From Plutella xylostella (taxonomy: Eukaryota; Arthropoda; Insecta; Lepidoptera; Plutellidae): a stretch of 64,000 bases of DNA. Below are positions 32,013 to 44,662 of the stretch, in pieces. Under the pieces are notes generated by a model. It had not been told where the DNA came from and made no database searches. It worked only from the letters and a program-made list of their open reading frames with translations. Positions within the stretch are counted from its first letter, which is position 1; each line of letters opens with the position of its first letter. The position numbers and the translations under genes are program-made. The stretch is taken from contig NC_064001.1 of NCBI RefSeq assembly GCF_932276165.1, positions 1,681,501 to 1,745,500 on the forward strand, written 5' to 3'.

Positions 32013-32460
32013 TGGTAGCCCTAAAGGAACGAAGAAGAGTAGGAAGTACTAAGACAGTGTCAGAAATTATAAAGGATAAATAAATGGTTAAGCTACAAAA
32101 GTTTGTGATAGGAACACTAACGCGAACTTGATTTTACAGTTTTCTAAATATTTTAATCCATATTATTTTGATATTTTTTTTATAGGTAAGTTAAAATGTA
32201 GGTATGTATTTAAGTTGACACCAATTAGGTACTTCGTTAATGTTTGACTTCGAGAATTAATGTATTTTTTGTACCCCTGTGTTGGTATTTGTTTCTGATG
32301 CAAAGTTAGCTGTGTCGCACTCTATAAAGTTTGTGCTGGAATCTCCAGTAAATGAGGGACACCTACAGTTTTCTGTTTGAAGAGATCTCAAGCTAGTCCC
32401 AGTGGAGCTGGCTTGTTAGACCCGAGAGTCTATTCTCCTCCTTAAACAGTCGCAAAGAAA

Positions 32461-32667
32461 TCCTTACTAATATTATAAATGCGAAAGTAACTGTGTCTGT
32501 TTATCTGTCTGTCTGTTACTCTTTCACGACAAAACTACTGAACGGATTTGAATGAAATTTGGTATACATATGGTATAGACCCTGAGAAAGAACATAGGCT
32601 ACTTTTTATCCCGTAATTCCGACGGGAAATCTTTTTAAGGCGAAGCGAAGCTCGCGGGAAGAGCTAG
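32461..32667 (+). mobile_element. Lep1-type non-autonomous Helitron
   Basis: It starts TCCTTACTAATATTATAAAT, contains the AAACTACTGAACGGATTTGA core, and ends GCGAAGCTCGCGGG...CTAG at 32667, followed by T. No RepHel coding capacity. Confidence 0.85.
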
Positions 32668-33109
32668 TCGTATATAAACTGTCATTTTCCATTTAGACCG
32701 CAAATATAAAAAAAAAACATTTTCACTTTCATATAAGCGACGTTCGTGAATAACTAATGCATTCAGTAGTTGATTTCCGGAAGTCAACGCTTTTAATACA
32801 ATACACCTTTTTATTAATCTTCTTTCAACTTTTGATGTTCAGAACTGGACAATATTAATTTATTGAGCGTCGCGTTTAAGAAACGTTTCTGAGATCTTTT
32901 TGGGAATGAATCCGGTTGCACAATGGTCGCACAACCGTATTTGTGTCATGAGAATCTAAGCTCCGTACTTATGTACATGTGGCTCTCTTGACTCGTATGA
33001 CACAAGATCTGGACGTGACGTCACACGTGATGGAATAGTGTGTGCTTAAGCTGCATAAGTAGCATGGAGGTACCTACGTCGGATTACAAGTAGGTCAGAT
33101 GCCATGTTC

Positions 33110-33235
33110 GTCAGGGGGGTCACTCTTTAATACAAAGTTTTGGAGCGCTTTTGCTCGAACCACGACTCTATCTCGTTGTATTAAACGTGCCGGTTGCACG
33201 GCAGCTCCTGATTGTTCGTTTTTTGACAGTACCTA
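33110..33235. mobile_element. MITE-like repeat, copy of the 19788 family
   Basis: GGGGGGTCACTCTTTAATAC at left and CTATCTCGTTGTATTAAACG inside match the copy at 19788-19975. The right end is cut. Confidence 0.5.
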
Positions 33236-35389
33236 CCTATAGATTAACTTTGCAGTTTCCGAGTGGGTCACATTTTCAACTTTTGGTCCACTTCTACACC
33301 TAGATTATATACTTAGCGTAGCGTTCTAATATATACTAAGCGTTTTCCTTTTGTGAGTCAGATAATATTTTATGTAAACTCATCATTCCTAAGATATCTA
33401 CTGTCCGTGTGATTGTTATAGTATACTACAGTAACGTATCTACTTTAAGCAGGTATTTGTATACTTCTGTCAAGTGAATATTTTTAAGTTGTGAAACTTT
33501 TCAGTAGTGGGACTGAAAAGGGAGTTTGAAACTTTCAAGCGCTTGCTTGGTCTAATGAATTAACTTTGTTCATGTTTTGGTCCCTGTCATTCCATTAGGT
33601 AATTCAAGAACTTTATCTTTAATTTTTGGATCCTTGATATATCCCCAAACTATATTCAGTCCTTCCTACAGATTTTTAAAAATCCTATATAAGACACCAT
33701 CACTGAATTTTATCCAATATAATAATAATATGTACATAATATTTATTCTTTCTTATCTAGTACAGTGCTCCAAAATTGATAATGCGCATAGAAATCCTTG
33801 ACAGATCGGTTGTTTTCGATTATGTGACACATGATATTGACTCCTATTTCTTTCGAACAAGGTGCAAAATGCAAGTGTTTTTTTAAGGCTCTTACGATTT
33901 AATGATTCGGGTGTGAAGATCTGCATGTGCATTATTAATTTTGGACAAGTGTACCTACTTTTGTACAATGGACACATCTTCCTGAAATAAACTAAACTTG
34001 ATCTTGCCCTAAATAATATGGGTTTAATGGACAAACTTAATGGAACTCAAAAGTTCAAACAAAATACATGCAGGACCTACCTATATCTGTTAAGAGCGGG
34101 ACTTGCGTTGCTGATAATAACACTTATACAGGGTGAACAAAAGTTGCTCAGACTGACCTCCAGAGACCCTCTTTCGGTTTGGTATAACATTTTTGCAACA
34201 CTCTGTTTAAAACGAGACCATTTACAGTGTGCACTTCTGAAGCTGACCGTACTTTGCCTTATCTAATAGCTATTATATTTCAGACAAAACGGCTTTATGT
34301 GCTTTCGAGTCACGTCTTATCAGCCGGTCTCACACACCGATAGTATTCCTTAGCTATTTAATAATGTATTGCGATGCGTAAGGTATGTCGGTTTGACCTA
34401 CTTTCGCGCTTAAACTAATTTAATTGAAAAGTTGGTAAAGGGATACACTACCATGCTATAATATTACTATTTACGGGAAAACATGCAAAGCAAGGCTAGC
34501 AGGCAAGGCTAGGTGTAATAATTATATGTATAGGTATGATGTTACTTAGAGCCAACAAAACTCAATTAATCAAAATTAGGTGAAACGTTACATAGTCCAA
34601 ACGACTTTTGAACTTACGTTACGGTAACCCGACTAACCCGTTTCATAATTTACAGGGTGTTGCAAAAAGGGTATTACTAAGCCGAAACCTGTGCAGCATG
34701 TTATAATATCTAAGCCCGGAAATGAAATCAGAATGTCAAAATTAAGAAGAAAGAAGTCAACAACGTGACACCTGCATAGGCTATAACTTGTTTTTTTTCC
34801 TCTCTGGCTAGGATAAAAAGCTAGTACGTAATGCTATGTATTTTCCAAGAACACAAAGCCAGAAATAGGTACTACCATGTTATGGCATTAACCCAGCAGC
34901 TTGTTTACATACTAGAACCGTAGAAATGGAATTAGCCCAAGATGTTTCATTTTTCAGCACATAGTTAATCACCTCACCTATTTCCACCCCGTATATTACA
35001 AGCCAGGCTGTACCGGATACACAAATAGATCATAGTAATAAATATAGAGCGGCCTGTCATAGGTACTATCGTGGAATCGGTTGGTGGCTTCAAAAACTGT
35101 GGATTTACAGTCCTTACTAGACCCAAGGTCTTGCGCTTACCACGACTCCCTCTAGTTGAATTACTCGTACCCATTGACTTATATATTACTAGCGTAAGGA
35201 CAGGCCCAACCGCTCTAGAAAATGACACCCTCGCGTTGGCCCTAAAACCTCATAAATCTGTCATAATTTGTATGAATTTAGGGCCAGCGCGCGGGTGCCA
35301 TTTTCTTTTGACAAAACGTTCTGACGGGCGTATCCTTCCTTTTGAAATCATTGCTCGTACCGATGGAATGATAGCTTTTGGCAAAACTA

Positions 35390-35475
35390 CAGTGCTCACG
35401 ACTCTCGTTGTATTAAACGTGCCGATCTCACGACAGCTCTCGTTCGTTCGCTTTTCGTCAGTATAGAGTAACCTC
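35390..35475. mobile_element. Partial copy of the 19788-type MITE
   Basis: ACTCTCGTTGTATTAAACGT, the GTTCGTTCG tract and TCAGTATAGAGTAACCTCC match the right half of the other copies. Confidence 0.45.
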
Positions 35476-35844
35476 CAGCATAATTTTCCCCGATGGTACA
35501 CACACGTAACTAACTGGAAACGTGAAACCACAACCCACCCGCTGATACCTCTACAACGTACATGTGTCAACTACATTTAGCACTTACGATACAATATGCC
35601 ACGAATCCTATAACTTAGATATGTGCCTACTAATTATATCCAATTATGCACGATTACTGGCTATTCTTCATACTCATCATCCTAGCTATTATTTAGACTA
35701 ATGTCATAAAAGGGAATATACATAAAAGTACCTAATACGAACACTAAATCTGAAGACCTAGGAACACTATGTTATCTGTTATGGTTATGTGGAAGACCTG
35801 AAATATTTCTCAAAGGTTTCGGGTTTATTTAACTGAGATAGGTT

Positions 35845-36627
35845 GGGTCCAGCCAGACTCGTCCCATTCCACACTCGACCCGGCCACACTCGACCCGAAT
35901 TTCTAAAATACGGTAAGGTCTAGGTACTTTTGTTGAAATGTATGAAATGTACTGTCAGCCACAAGAGTTTTTTTACTGAAATTATAGTTAGGTGTTTTAT
36001 GTGCTGATTAATTCAAACAAAAGTAATAATTTGTACTTTTAATCATTTATTTATCATTTTCTATAAACATTATTAGTAGGTAACACATGTTTTGAATTAT
36101 AAACGTAATAAGTAATAATAAATATTAACAAAATAAGTAACTATTAATAATTATGTGTGCTAAATAACAGTTACACAAAATAGCTTTGCAATGAAATATG
36201 TATAAAATCCTTTTTATAAAATCCGTTTGCTGTTTATAAAATTATAATTACTTCGCAGTAGCCCTTGCTTATCAAATGTATAAATTACAATACAAGTAAG
36301 TGCGCGAAAGAGATGGATGCAGGCCATCCAAATCTTGACCATTGTTATCGATAACCCGTTTATTTCAGGCTAAAACAATGAGAAGGGTAAACTACCTCTC
36401 TCTGTTACTGAGGTCAAACTTAGGCTAGTTAACATATTTCTTAAATTTAAGTGATAATCACTTTATATGCAATCAATTAAGAAATCCATAAACATTTTCT
36501 GTCGACTGTACTTTGCGATAAGAAAAAAAATACAAACAAAAATGAACCTTATCGAAATTATGAAATTCGGGTCGAGTTTGGCCGGGTCGAGTGTGGAATG
36601 GGACGAGTCTGGCTGGACCCGTGGGTC
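35845..36627. mobile_element. hAT-like non-autonomous element, 783 bp, 8-bp TSD
   Basis: About 55-bp inverted ends (GGGTCCAGCCAGACTCGTCC at left, complement at right, including CACTCGACCCGG). The 8-bp direct repeat GATAGGTT lies at 35837-35844 and 36628-36635. The interior is AT-rich with no transposase. The right end carries seven extra bases relative to the left. Confidence 0.75.
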
Positions 36628-37104
36628 GATAGGTTACAGTAATTTATCTTACAATCAATATTTTGTACCTTATATTTCATATTTAATAATAATAATAAAT
36701 TTGTGCAATTAAGTATCAAATAAAATAAATAAAGGGGAATTAGCCCTGTATACTTGTATAGGTATTATAATTATGTAAACGCATCAAAGTACGTAACAAA
36801 TTCCGACCAGATTTCCAGAGCGGGTCAGTTACTCATGTGGGTGTAACTCCATGGTATTTAAACCCCTGTCCTTGCAAACTTACATGAAACAAACCGAAAT
36901 ATAATTAATTCGGATTTAAACTCCAGGCTATTTACTCTGTACATTTGTCGCGGCATCAAAGCCTGAGAGGAAACCACAGATAATGTTGACAAACCAAAGG
37001 ACGCTGGGGGTCTACTCTTGCTTGTTGAAATAGGAAGTTTCGGAGTGCTGTTGAGGTAACTGCGTCGTCATCTCGTTGTTTTTTTAAATATTGATAACCA
37101 GGTG

Positions 37105-37298
37105 TTCCCGCGAGCTTTGCTCATCCTTAAAAAGTTTTCCTGTGAGAATTCCGGGATAAAAAGTAGCTTATGTTCTTTCTTAGGGTCTAGACCATTATGT
37201 ATACCAAATTTCATTCAAATTCGTTTAGTATTTTTGGCTTTAAAAAATAACAGACAGACAGACACAGTTACTTTCGCATTTATAATATTAGTTAGGAT
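37105..37298 (-). mobile_element. Lep1-type Helitron, minus strand
   Basis: Ends with ATAATATTAGTTAGGA at the right and has CCCGCGAGCTTTGCTCATCC at the left. Diverged copy of the same family. Confidence 0.75.
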
Positions 37299-37729
37299 AT
37301 CATTCACGTATTTATAGTGTTTACCTGCTACGTTTCGATATTTTAACCATCATACCTAAGTATCACATGAACCAAAATACAGGCTAAATACCTACTTAAA
37401 ATAAATTTCTAGTATCATAGCATAATTTCAAGGCATCTAGCAACATCTGGCTTTATCGCTAACAACTATGTCTCGCAGGCAGCTTATAAGGAATGACTAT
37501 ATTGAAATACAAATACCCACTTGCTTATCCTATGTTCAATCTCGGCGCTCAGACTGGAATATTGCATTCCTACATCGTATTGTTTTAGGATTACTTTAGT
37601 ATTCCTTTATTTTTTATGTGTGTTTTATGTATGAAAGAAATTATTTTGCTTTATGCATTTATTTTAATACATGCTGCATTTTCTTTCTTTACATGAGAGA
37701 TTAAACTTAATAGCAGTCCGAAGCACGCC

Positions 37730-37835
37730 ACTGATTGCGAAATCCAATCATTAACAGCCACCTTTCGCAGGTCTCACTCCAGATAACGTTTACCCCATCG
37801 GTTATCGGTTATTCGACAGCTGTGACCAGCCCACT
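37730..37835 (-). mobile_element. LINE 3' end fragment, minus strand
   Basis: AGCACGCCACTGATTGCGAA and AACAGCCACCTTTCGCAGGT match the related fragment at 56785-56890. They belong to the minus-strand 3' region of an RTE-type element. Confidence 0.45.
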
Positions 37836-38219
37836 GCCACACAGCCTTTAGTTGGTGAAATTATACTAAATAAATTTTATAATTTTATTTAAGGGCCCGT
37901 ACAGGGTGACGTGCCCCGCCAAATTTGGGTTTTCAATGCTCTTCACACAGCACACGCAGTGACACGCACACATGTAAGTATGCACAGTGGGTCATAAACT
38001 TTTACTCGCCAACTTTATTGACAATTATTTTCAAGTAGTGATTTGAGGGTAAGTATAATTTTTAATTACACTGGTAAGCACCAGGAAAGAGTAAAGTAGT
38101 AGAGAAATTAATAGGGGTGCCACTTTTCTCCATACTCGGAACCCGATTAGCTTTCTAAACAAATGTAGTATTTACTTACTTGTAGAAAGGTAACTACAGG
38201 TATTAAAGTGTAGATACTA

Positions 38220-38368
38220 ACCCCCTTATTCATAGAAAAGTTACAATACGTTTTAACTAATAAACTGTTTTGTCCCTCTCTGTCAAAGAACAAATTGTAC
38301 TTTGTCAGAGAGGGACAAAACAGTTTATTAGTTAAAACGTTCTGTAACTTCTCTATGAATAAGGGGGT
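38220..38368. mobile_element. Palindromic MITE, 149 bp
   Basis: The ends CCCCCTTATTCATAGA and TCTATGAATAAGGGGG are joined by arms of about 65 bp that are nearly perfectly complementary (TTTTAACTAATAAACTG, CCCTCTCTG) around a short loop near 38293. Confidence 0.85.
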
Positions 38369-39129
38369 AAGGGTATACTAAGCCGAAAGGGGATGACTCA
38401 ACTCAAGGGGTCATTCTGAACAACTTTTGTTCTACGAGTTTTGCAAATTCGCGAAAAAAAATATTCGTTTTCCATGGTAAAAAGTCACGTGTCATCAAAG
38501 TTTCTATGAAAAAGGTTTTTTTTTTGTTCATTTTTAAAACTCGTAGAATAAAAGTTCAGAATGACCCCCTGTCTCACTTGTTTTTACCCGACTGACGAAG
38601 GAGGAGGGTAATATTTTTCGATTGTATGTTTGTAAGTATATTTTTTGGTAGCAGAATAATATTTTTTCTTATTTTTAGGGTTTCGTACCTCAAAAGGAAA
38701 AAAAGCAACCGTTATAAGATCTCTTTGTTGTCCGTCTGTCTGACTGACTGTCTGTCACCGCCCTTTTTCTCAGAAACGGGTAAAGATATCAAGCTGATAT
38801 TTCACATAGATATGAGGAGTACCCCAAAAAAATATTGGGGTACTCCCTCTCCCATACAAGTAAATTGGGGCTGATATTTTTTCCGGTTATTTTGATGGTG
38901 TATGTAGGGTATCGTTGAATTGGTCTTTTAATATAATAGGTATAAAAAAAGGTTAAAATATAATTATTTTGCTTTTACCCTTAAATTTGGGGACCACACC
39001 ATAGAAAAATCCTAATTAAAAAATGATTTCAATAGATGGCGTGTTTTTATGTTAGGTAACTCAGAATAAGAAGTGATGATATCTCAGAATAATAATGGTT
39101 AATGGTGCTATTCCGCTGAGCACAGAAAC

Positions 39130-39925
39130 CGGTGGGACACAAGTGAAAAGTGGCGGTTCCCCTCATCTCGCATAATCTTTATTGACCAAAACTCATTTCG
39201 CATAACTCGTATGGTCTAAACTTTTTTGGCCGAACCATCACTTTGCCAAGAATTATGTGGCATAAGGCTCGTTTCGTCTAAAACTCATTAGGCACAATCT
39301 TTAAACACCTAAGTTTCGTTTGCTCAAATGTATGTTCGTCTATCTATACCTATGTATAATCTTGTTTCTCCTAATGTTATCTTAATAAATAATATATTAA
39401 GTATGTAGTAAATGTACAAATTGTAGTATTTTTTCTCATACATCCCGAAAATCACGATATTGAATGATTAAAAAATCGAAAGTTAACGAGCAATACAACA
39501 TACATTTATAGTACACATACAATAATTATTACAAACCCCATGAGATCGAAACCTAAAGATAGGTGCGACGACGAGCAAAGCGAGGAGGAGCGTGTTAGGT
39601 GCACATGTTCATCAAAACCAAAGCGGAGCGCAGCGAAGCGGAGCGGAGCGTTTTCCAAACAGCGGAAACAATACAAGGCACCAGTTTGCGCTATAGAGAG
39701 ACGCTCCGTCAAAGTTAAAGCCAAACAAATATTATTACTTTGTATAAACCTATTATTAGGCTATTCAAGATTTGGCTATACCATTATTAGGCTAAACAAG
39801 ATAATGCGAAATAACTTTTTACTAATCGAGATTTATTCCATACGATTTTCGGCGAAACGAGACTTTGACCAAACGTTACTATGCAATACGAGATTAGGCA
39901 AATAAATCTTGGGCCAAAAAAGGTA
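39130..39925. repeat. Large inverted array of a degenerate short motif
   Basis: The left half (39165-39330) is a run of degenerate units such as CTCATTTCGCATAACTCG and GGCATAAGGCTCGTTTCG. The right half (39740-39925) carries the same words reversed, such as GCGAAATAA and GCGAAACGAGACTTTGACC. The centre holds a purine-rich GCGGAGCG-type tract (39560-39660) that is open for 121 codons but is low-complexity. It probably represents a DNA transposon with extended subterminal repeats; no transposase is present. Confidence 0.65.
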
Positions 39926-41377
39926 GAAACGAAAAGTGGTCATGAAAATGCACTAGGGTAGACCCTGCTCCTAGAACAGGGCATGAGTTTGTGATTTGTG
40001 TGCGAGGATGGAAACTTTGAATATTTTCTTGTTTTTTTTATTATTGATGCAATAACATATAGTATTTTTTCTGAGTTACCAACCGAAGTCACCCCGTGAC
40101 TGGGTGACTAGATAGGTACTTCTGCAAATTACGCCATCTATATCGTTGGTTTTTTTAGTAACTACTGTCTATAGAAGAAATTCCGTCATTATCAATTTTA
40201 CGTTACGAATGAATTTAGTAAACCCAGTAAACCTAACTAATCCAGAGGAAACCTAGAATATCTTTCTGTCTCTCTGAAAAACATACTTACGAGTAATAGC
40301 CCAAACTCGATGCTTTTAGCTATTAACATCTTTGAAATAAAATTCAGTCACCACCTTGTTACTGCCCTCATCAGATCCTCACGAGACCATTCCTCAACCA
40401 GTACCATGAGACTGTGTTTTTGATGAATCCTAACCTAATGTTCCTACGTATTGTCATCACTTAGATCCATTCGCTATATTCCTGCTCCTCATCGGACCTT
40501 TACGAGACTGTAATGTCACGCGAGAACATTGCCCACTATCTCATATAATTTAATGTATTGAATATAGTGTAAGAATTATGCTTCCTCAATTTCAAATCAA
40601 ATTATGTTGGTGTCATAAAAGTTGAAAAAGTGCAATGACAACCAATGTGCAGTGATTTTGTATCTGTACACGATAAGATCGCGAGCTGTCAGTGCTGCCT
40701 AAACCGACGTGACCCTTCTTTGGAGGCCAGCGGCCGACTGAGTCAAACGTCGCTTGTGTTTATGATTTTATAACACAGAAAGCCGCCATAGATATTTGTA
40801 TGAAGATTTGAGGGAAAAAAATTGCCCAAGTTTATTATTAATTTACACAAAATAGGTGTGTGTTTATTTAAATACAAGGTATTTATCGCCTAGTCCAAGC
40901 ATTTATCTTTATAATTTGATAAGAATCATATGAAAATTCTTGATAATTACGACACAGTTGTTACAATACGGGAGTGTGATTTACTGGTTTTCAGAAATTA
41001 ATTTACAGTTATCCATAAGCATTTACTTAAATTCGAATGATTCAGCACCTAGCTAGACTCTTCGGCTACCTGTGTGATTTTTTTCAAGGCTGTAGAGCAT
41101 CATTTACTATATAATTCTATGACAATGCCAACCCTTGATTCCCTATTGCCGACCCTTAATGTTTAAATTATTCCCAAATTTCAAGTAGGTAAGTAGTAGG
41201 TACTCGTAATTGAATACAAATAACAGGAGCCTTCTGGGTTAATGGTAATTATACCGCCGGGGCCCGACGACCAGAATAAGTGGGAAATGGCCTGTAAGGC
41301 TGCTCGGGAATAGCTTAGCACTCCCACGGGGCTACGGAATTTTACATAGAACCACGCTGACTCTAGTGTCAGATTTA

Positions 41378-41440
41378 TACACTCACGATCAATGACAAAG
41401 TTCCACTTACAAAATGCCGATACCAAATGACCCCAATTTT
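41378..41440 (+). mobile_element. Left-end fragment of the 15635-type MITE
   Basis: TACACTCACGATCAATGACA and AAGTTCCACTTACAAAATGC match the left ends of the other two copies. No right end is seen. Confidence 0.55.
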
Positions 41441-44400
41441 CTTTTGATAATCTGTCTGTGTTAGCGTAGCCAGTTGAACAGACTTTCATTTTGTTTTTTT
41501 AACGTGATATGTAGTGGTCTTAGCAATATTTTATCAAAATCGGTGCAGCAGTTCAAAAGTTATTCTTCTTTTAGTGTTGAATTTCGGGTGGTTTTTGACG
41601 TTGGTTATAAAGTAGTAAAAGTAGTAAGGTAGAGTGAGCCCCCTGTAAGGATATTATACACAAGGTGCCAAGGGTAGGTTAAGTTGGGTCCACATTTAGC
41701 ATTTCCGGGTATCGTTGTTGGTTTTTGGGGATCATTTAGGACAAAATAGTGAAACAGAGTTTAACGCTTTGTAGAAAGATATTCGTTTAATCAGCGTTAA
41801 TTTTCTTATAATAAATTTATATTATTTTAGAAGGTATACGTCAGCCATATTGAATGTCGTGTAACAGGAAGAGAGTCGGTCAGCGTCTGTAGCTGCTTAT
41901 ATAGGCTTAGGGTGGCGAGGTTCAAGCAAGTGATTTTTGCCAAATAATTTACAAATACTAACAATCGTACCTCTGTTGTGTGGCCGCAGCCCGTAAGATG
42001 ATCGCTAGTTTAAAAATAATGCTAAATGTGGACACACCTTAACCTATCCTTGGAGCATTGTGAGTAATCTAATAAGAAATATTGCGTAGCTTCTAAGGTT
42101 GGGCAGAATGTAGCATATAAATGATTATCACAGTATATTTTATCCTTATCGATTCCCTCAATTAACTTTAAGTTGTTACTTAAAGCTTCTTCGGTATATT
42201 ATAATTTAAGCGATAAGACCGCCATTTTTGTACATTTATAAGTTATAAGTTTATTTCACGTGTGTGTAAAAATAAAAAATATTCTATCTATCTATCCATC
42301 TCATTATTATTATTTTAATCGAAAAGTACCTAATTCTAATTTTAATTTAAGATAGAAGAACTACTTATTTAGCCAATGATAGGAACTAATACCCATTAGC
42401 CACCCACTCGTCTAGAAACGCAATTTCCACAGGGTTATTAATAAAATACTAAGAAAATATTTATTACTATTACCAGTTTCATATTACCTACTTTCTCGCA
42501 TGAAACTAGTGTACGACAACGTTAGCTTTGCAACTGAAACAAGGGCAAACATCAAAGTTAGGGCAACAATTTACTACAATTATATACATTTTTTTACTCT
42601 TATATGGTTATTATTCATTGTATTCTTAACTCTTACATCTTATATGTTTTATTCTTCTTAATTTATTTATTATTTAGGGCTACCAGTCAGAGAAAAAGCT
42701 CATATCGTTTACTGGTTGCAAAGTTAGTAGTGTCGGACTTATATTACACGCCATTATTATTATTAAATTCTTCATTGCACATTAGAAATTTGGACATAGG
42801 CGAACTTAATGCTCATAGCATTCTCTTCCAGTTAACATTGGGCGTTGTTGAGAAAGTGATAGGTATAGCGATAGACTGAGATAATTTGTTAAAATACCTA
42901 TAAACAGTACAATATACTTAGTTATACATAATACATAGGTATATAATAAATATATACCAATAAATTACATACATATATCGTACGTATATCTATACAAGAA
43001 CAAAAAGATGACAATCCACTGAAGACACTGTTTAAACGAGTTATTTTATCGACAGTTATCGGATCGCTTTCAATTCGAAGAATAAACATAATAATATTCG
43101 TATAGCAGAAAATACTTATGAGAGAAAAAAATATATATTTTGATATCAGATTTTGTATAAATTGTTTCGTTTCTTTGAATAATGTGATATCTTCGGTATA
43201 TTTCCCGCCTACTCTGATATTAAAACAACCCAATAAAATAAATATTAAATGACAAGTAACATTTGTAAACTACCTATGATTTTTGATTTTGAATTGGTAA
43301 ATACCGTATTTTTTTTTATTTTTATTGGTTAAATATTTCGTATCAATAAAGTCGCACCCGACTATCTAAATAAAATACAGGGTATTATAGTGATGCTTCC
43401 GAAAAATTTATCCACAGGATGTACCGGTCAACTAAAACTTTATTTCCAAAAAATAGCAATTACCTACTTAACTTTTTTTAAATTACCATTCGATATTAAA
43501 TTAAAATACTAAATTTTAAGTGTTTACTGGTAACATACTTTGTAACCTGTTATTTGTGGTTGTAATTTTTGAGTTCTTTTTCAATAAACTCTTTCCTAAA
43601 TCACGTGTGCTGGCTGGTTGTGGAGTGGAAGTCCCAAAAACTTTCCTCATCGCTCTCGCATTTTCTCGCTACATACATATTCATGGGAACAGTAGGTTAC
43701 TTTACATCATCTTTGTTATTCTAATCACTTTGCGTCATCATTTCACACTTTCCTTGACTATAACTAATGTTTAGAGATAGTATAAGACGTTCATTTTCAG
43801 TTGCAAAATTATTATTAAGTAGATAAGTTTATCAGGACATTATGTAACATGTAATAGATATACATATAATAATATACATGTAATAGATATGTAATAGATA
43901 TACATGTAATAGATATAACATAGATATACTGTATTTAGGGAAATATTTTCGTTTTATCTTTACATCTTCTTATGTGTTTATTGTTCATAATAGGAACTTA
44001 AGATAACTGGCGATAAAATAACGCCTCACAGAGTTTTCCGTGGAAAGACCATAATATGTTTTAAAATGTTTTCTAACTACATTGTTGTTATAAGATTTCT
44101 GAGTATTTTCTTAATAACATGTGAATGTTTACAATAAAACATTTCATAACACTGCACAGAGCTTCCAGAAGTGGATTTGATTGTACCAGACCACGACTCC
44201 CTTAGGTGTTGATAGTAGAGTATGTAAAGTATTTACCTGAATAGCATATCTGTTTTTTTTTTCAATAAACTTGGAAATAAAAAGGATTTGTGAAAGTGTT
44301 ACGACGTTGCTTTGAAGGTTTTTTAAGCGATTTTACAAGTTGCCTTCTCACGCGACGTATGTACTTTTTCTATTCTCACTACTTTTAAGTTTTACCACAA

Positions 44401-44526
44401 CGGTGACCAACCACCTCTTGTGCCAGCCACACATGTACCTACCGGTACTTGAACAGTATACTGGAACTGAAGACTTGTTTAAGTCTACCGGCGCGTGCAT
44501 GTGACAACACTTGCTCAAGTTTCCCG

Positions 44527-44662
44527 ATATTTATATTTAATATGTATATATCTATGTATTTGTGTAGATACATATATCAGCTGTCCGATACCCATAACAC
44601 AGGCTCTGCCTAGCTTGGAGTCGGATGGCCGTGTGTGAGATGTCCCCACATATTATATTATT
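44527..44662 (+). mobile_element. SINE family C body without head
   Basis: GCTGTCCGATACCCATAACA and CTGCCTAGCTTGGAGTCGGA match the copy at 31744-32012. The tRNA-like head is missing and an (ATT)n tail follows. Confidence 0.7.

Noticed and set aside
39540..39905. 121-codon basic/acidic ORF
   Set aside because: Made of GCGGAGCG-type low-complexity sequence and the degenerate array; no protein-like conservation visible.
42604..42879. 91-codon ORF with a hydrophobic start
   Set aside because: AT-rich chance frame inside the receptor intron; the membrane-like look comes from T-rich codons, and no splice or promoter context.
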